Assembly (NCBI GenBank): GCA_900544965.1
Contig: UQXE01000019.1
Location: 1 to 40,744 of the forward strand
DNA length: 40,744 nt
Origin: an uncultured Eubacteriales bacterium
GTDB lineage: Bacteria > Bacillota > Clostridia > Christensenellales > CAG-138
Reading direction: 5' to 3'
This document shows positions 40,652 to 40,744 of the stretch, piece after piece. The position numbers were made by a program, and so were the translations under genes. Each line of letters begins with the position of its first letter. Positions within the stretch are counted from its first letter, which is position 1. Under the pieces are notes generated by a model. That model was not told the origin of the DNA. It ran no database searches and saw nothing but the letters and a program-made list of their open reading frames with translations.

Positions 40652-40720
40652 GATACCTTGAGCGCAAACGATGAAAAACCCAAACACTAAAAGTCAAACG
40701 TTGTTTTTCGGGATTCCCAA

Positions 40721-40744
40721 GGGGACTTTTTACAAAAAGTCCCC
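40721..40744. repeat. Perfect 24-bp hairpin at the window end
   Basis: GGGGACTTTTT and its complement are separated by AC and end exactly at the last base. It is a terminator-like repeat distinct in sequence from the 49-bp element. The rest of 40373-40744 holds only the repeat elements listed. Confidence 0.7.

Noticed and set aside
1..40744. CRISPR array or tRNA/rRNA genes
   Set aside because: The palindromic repeats are not regularly spaced with unique spacers, and no cloverleaf or rRNA sequence was seen.

Overview
The window looks like a chromosomal segment of a low-to-moderate G+C Firmicute, most likely a class Clostridia member (Christensenellales/Oscillospirales-like). The support is an intact division and cell wall (dcw) cluster beginning with mraZ, a PASTA-domain penicillin-binding protein, a DNPR-type (meso-diaminopimelate) MurE, a class B sortase, a class III fructose-1,6-bisphosphatase, consistent AGGAGG ribosome sites and many textbook sigma-A promoters (TTGnnn-17-TATAAT). 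It is mostly core housekeeping sequence. I see no prophage, transposase, CRISPR array, tRNA or rRNA.

Layout. Positions 1-371 hold repeat elements and the leader of megL (methionine gamma-lyase). An unknown 207-aa gene lies downstream of exonuclease III (2388-3220, minus). Next comes a strong promoter, a structured RNA of about 230 nt that resembles the raiA motif, and a small double zinc-ribbon protein (3324-3901). A MATE exporter, a lipoprotein-like sortase B, a beta-helix carbohydrate-binding lipoprotein overlapping a metallophosphoesterase, and the threonine-to-glycine operon tdh-kbl follow (4040-11717). An NlpC/P60 hydrolase with an apparently leaderless promoter, fbp, a divergent QueG-like iron-sulfur protein, a candidate small RNA, a stand-alone mreB, a class A PBP and a GT2-GtrA fusion fill 11902-22164. 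Positions 22264-23008 are a decaying patch: one frameshifted HicB-like gene and stop-interrupted fragments.

From 37694 down to 23057 on the minus strand runs the dcw cluster: mraZ-rsmH-ftsL-PBP-murE-mraY // murD-ftsW-murA-ftsQ // ftsA-ftsZ. It lacks murF and murG at their usual places, and murA sits where murG would be expected. The double slashes mark a 125-bp nested palindrome ending in a U-run, followed by a possible promoter, and a good promoter ahead of ftsA. The gene products make lipid I (MurA, MurE, MurD, MraY) and assemble the divisome (FtsZ, FtsA, FtsQ, FtsL, FtsW, PBP). MurB, MurC, MurF and MurG must be encoded elsewhere.

Divergent from mraZ is an alpha-oxoamine synthase that resembles Bacteroides serine palmitoyltransferase, followed by metK. 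The right end carries a three-way-junction repeat element and palindromic hairpins. A 49-bp element sits in inverted orientation at both ends of the window, so the window may be a contig broken at dispersed repeats.

The strongest candidates for something undescribed are the raiA-like RNA with its zinc-ribbon partner, the palindrome splitting the dcw operon, the terminal repeat elements, the candidate small RNA with an anti-Shine-Dalgarno loop, and the sphingolipid-type synthase. All calls come from reading the sequence alone.
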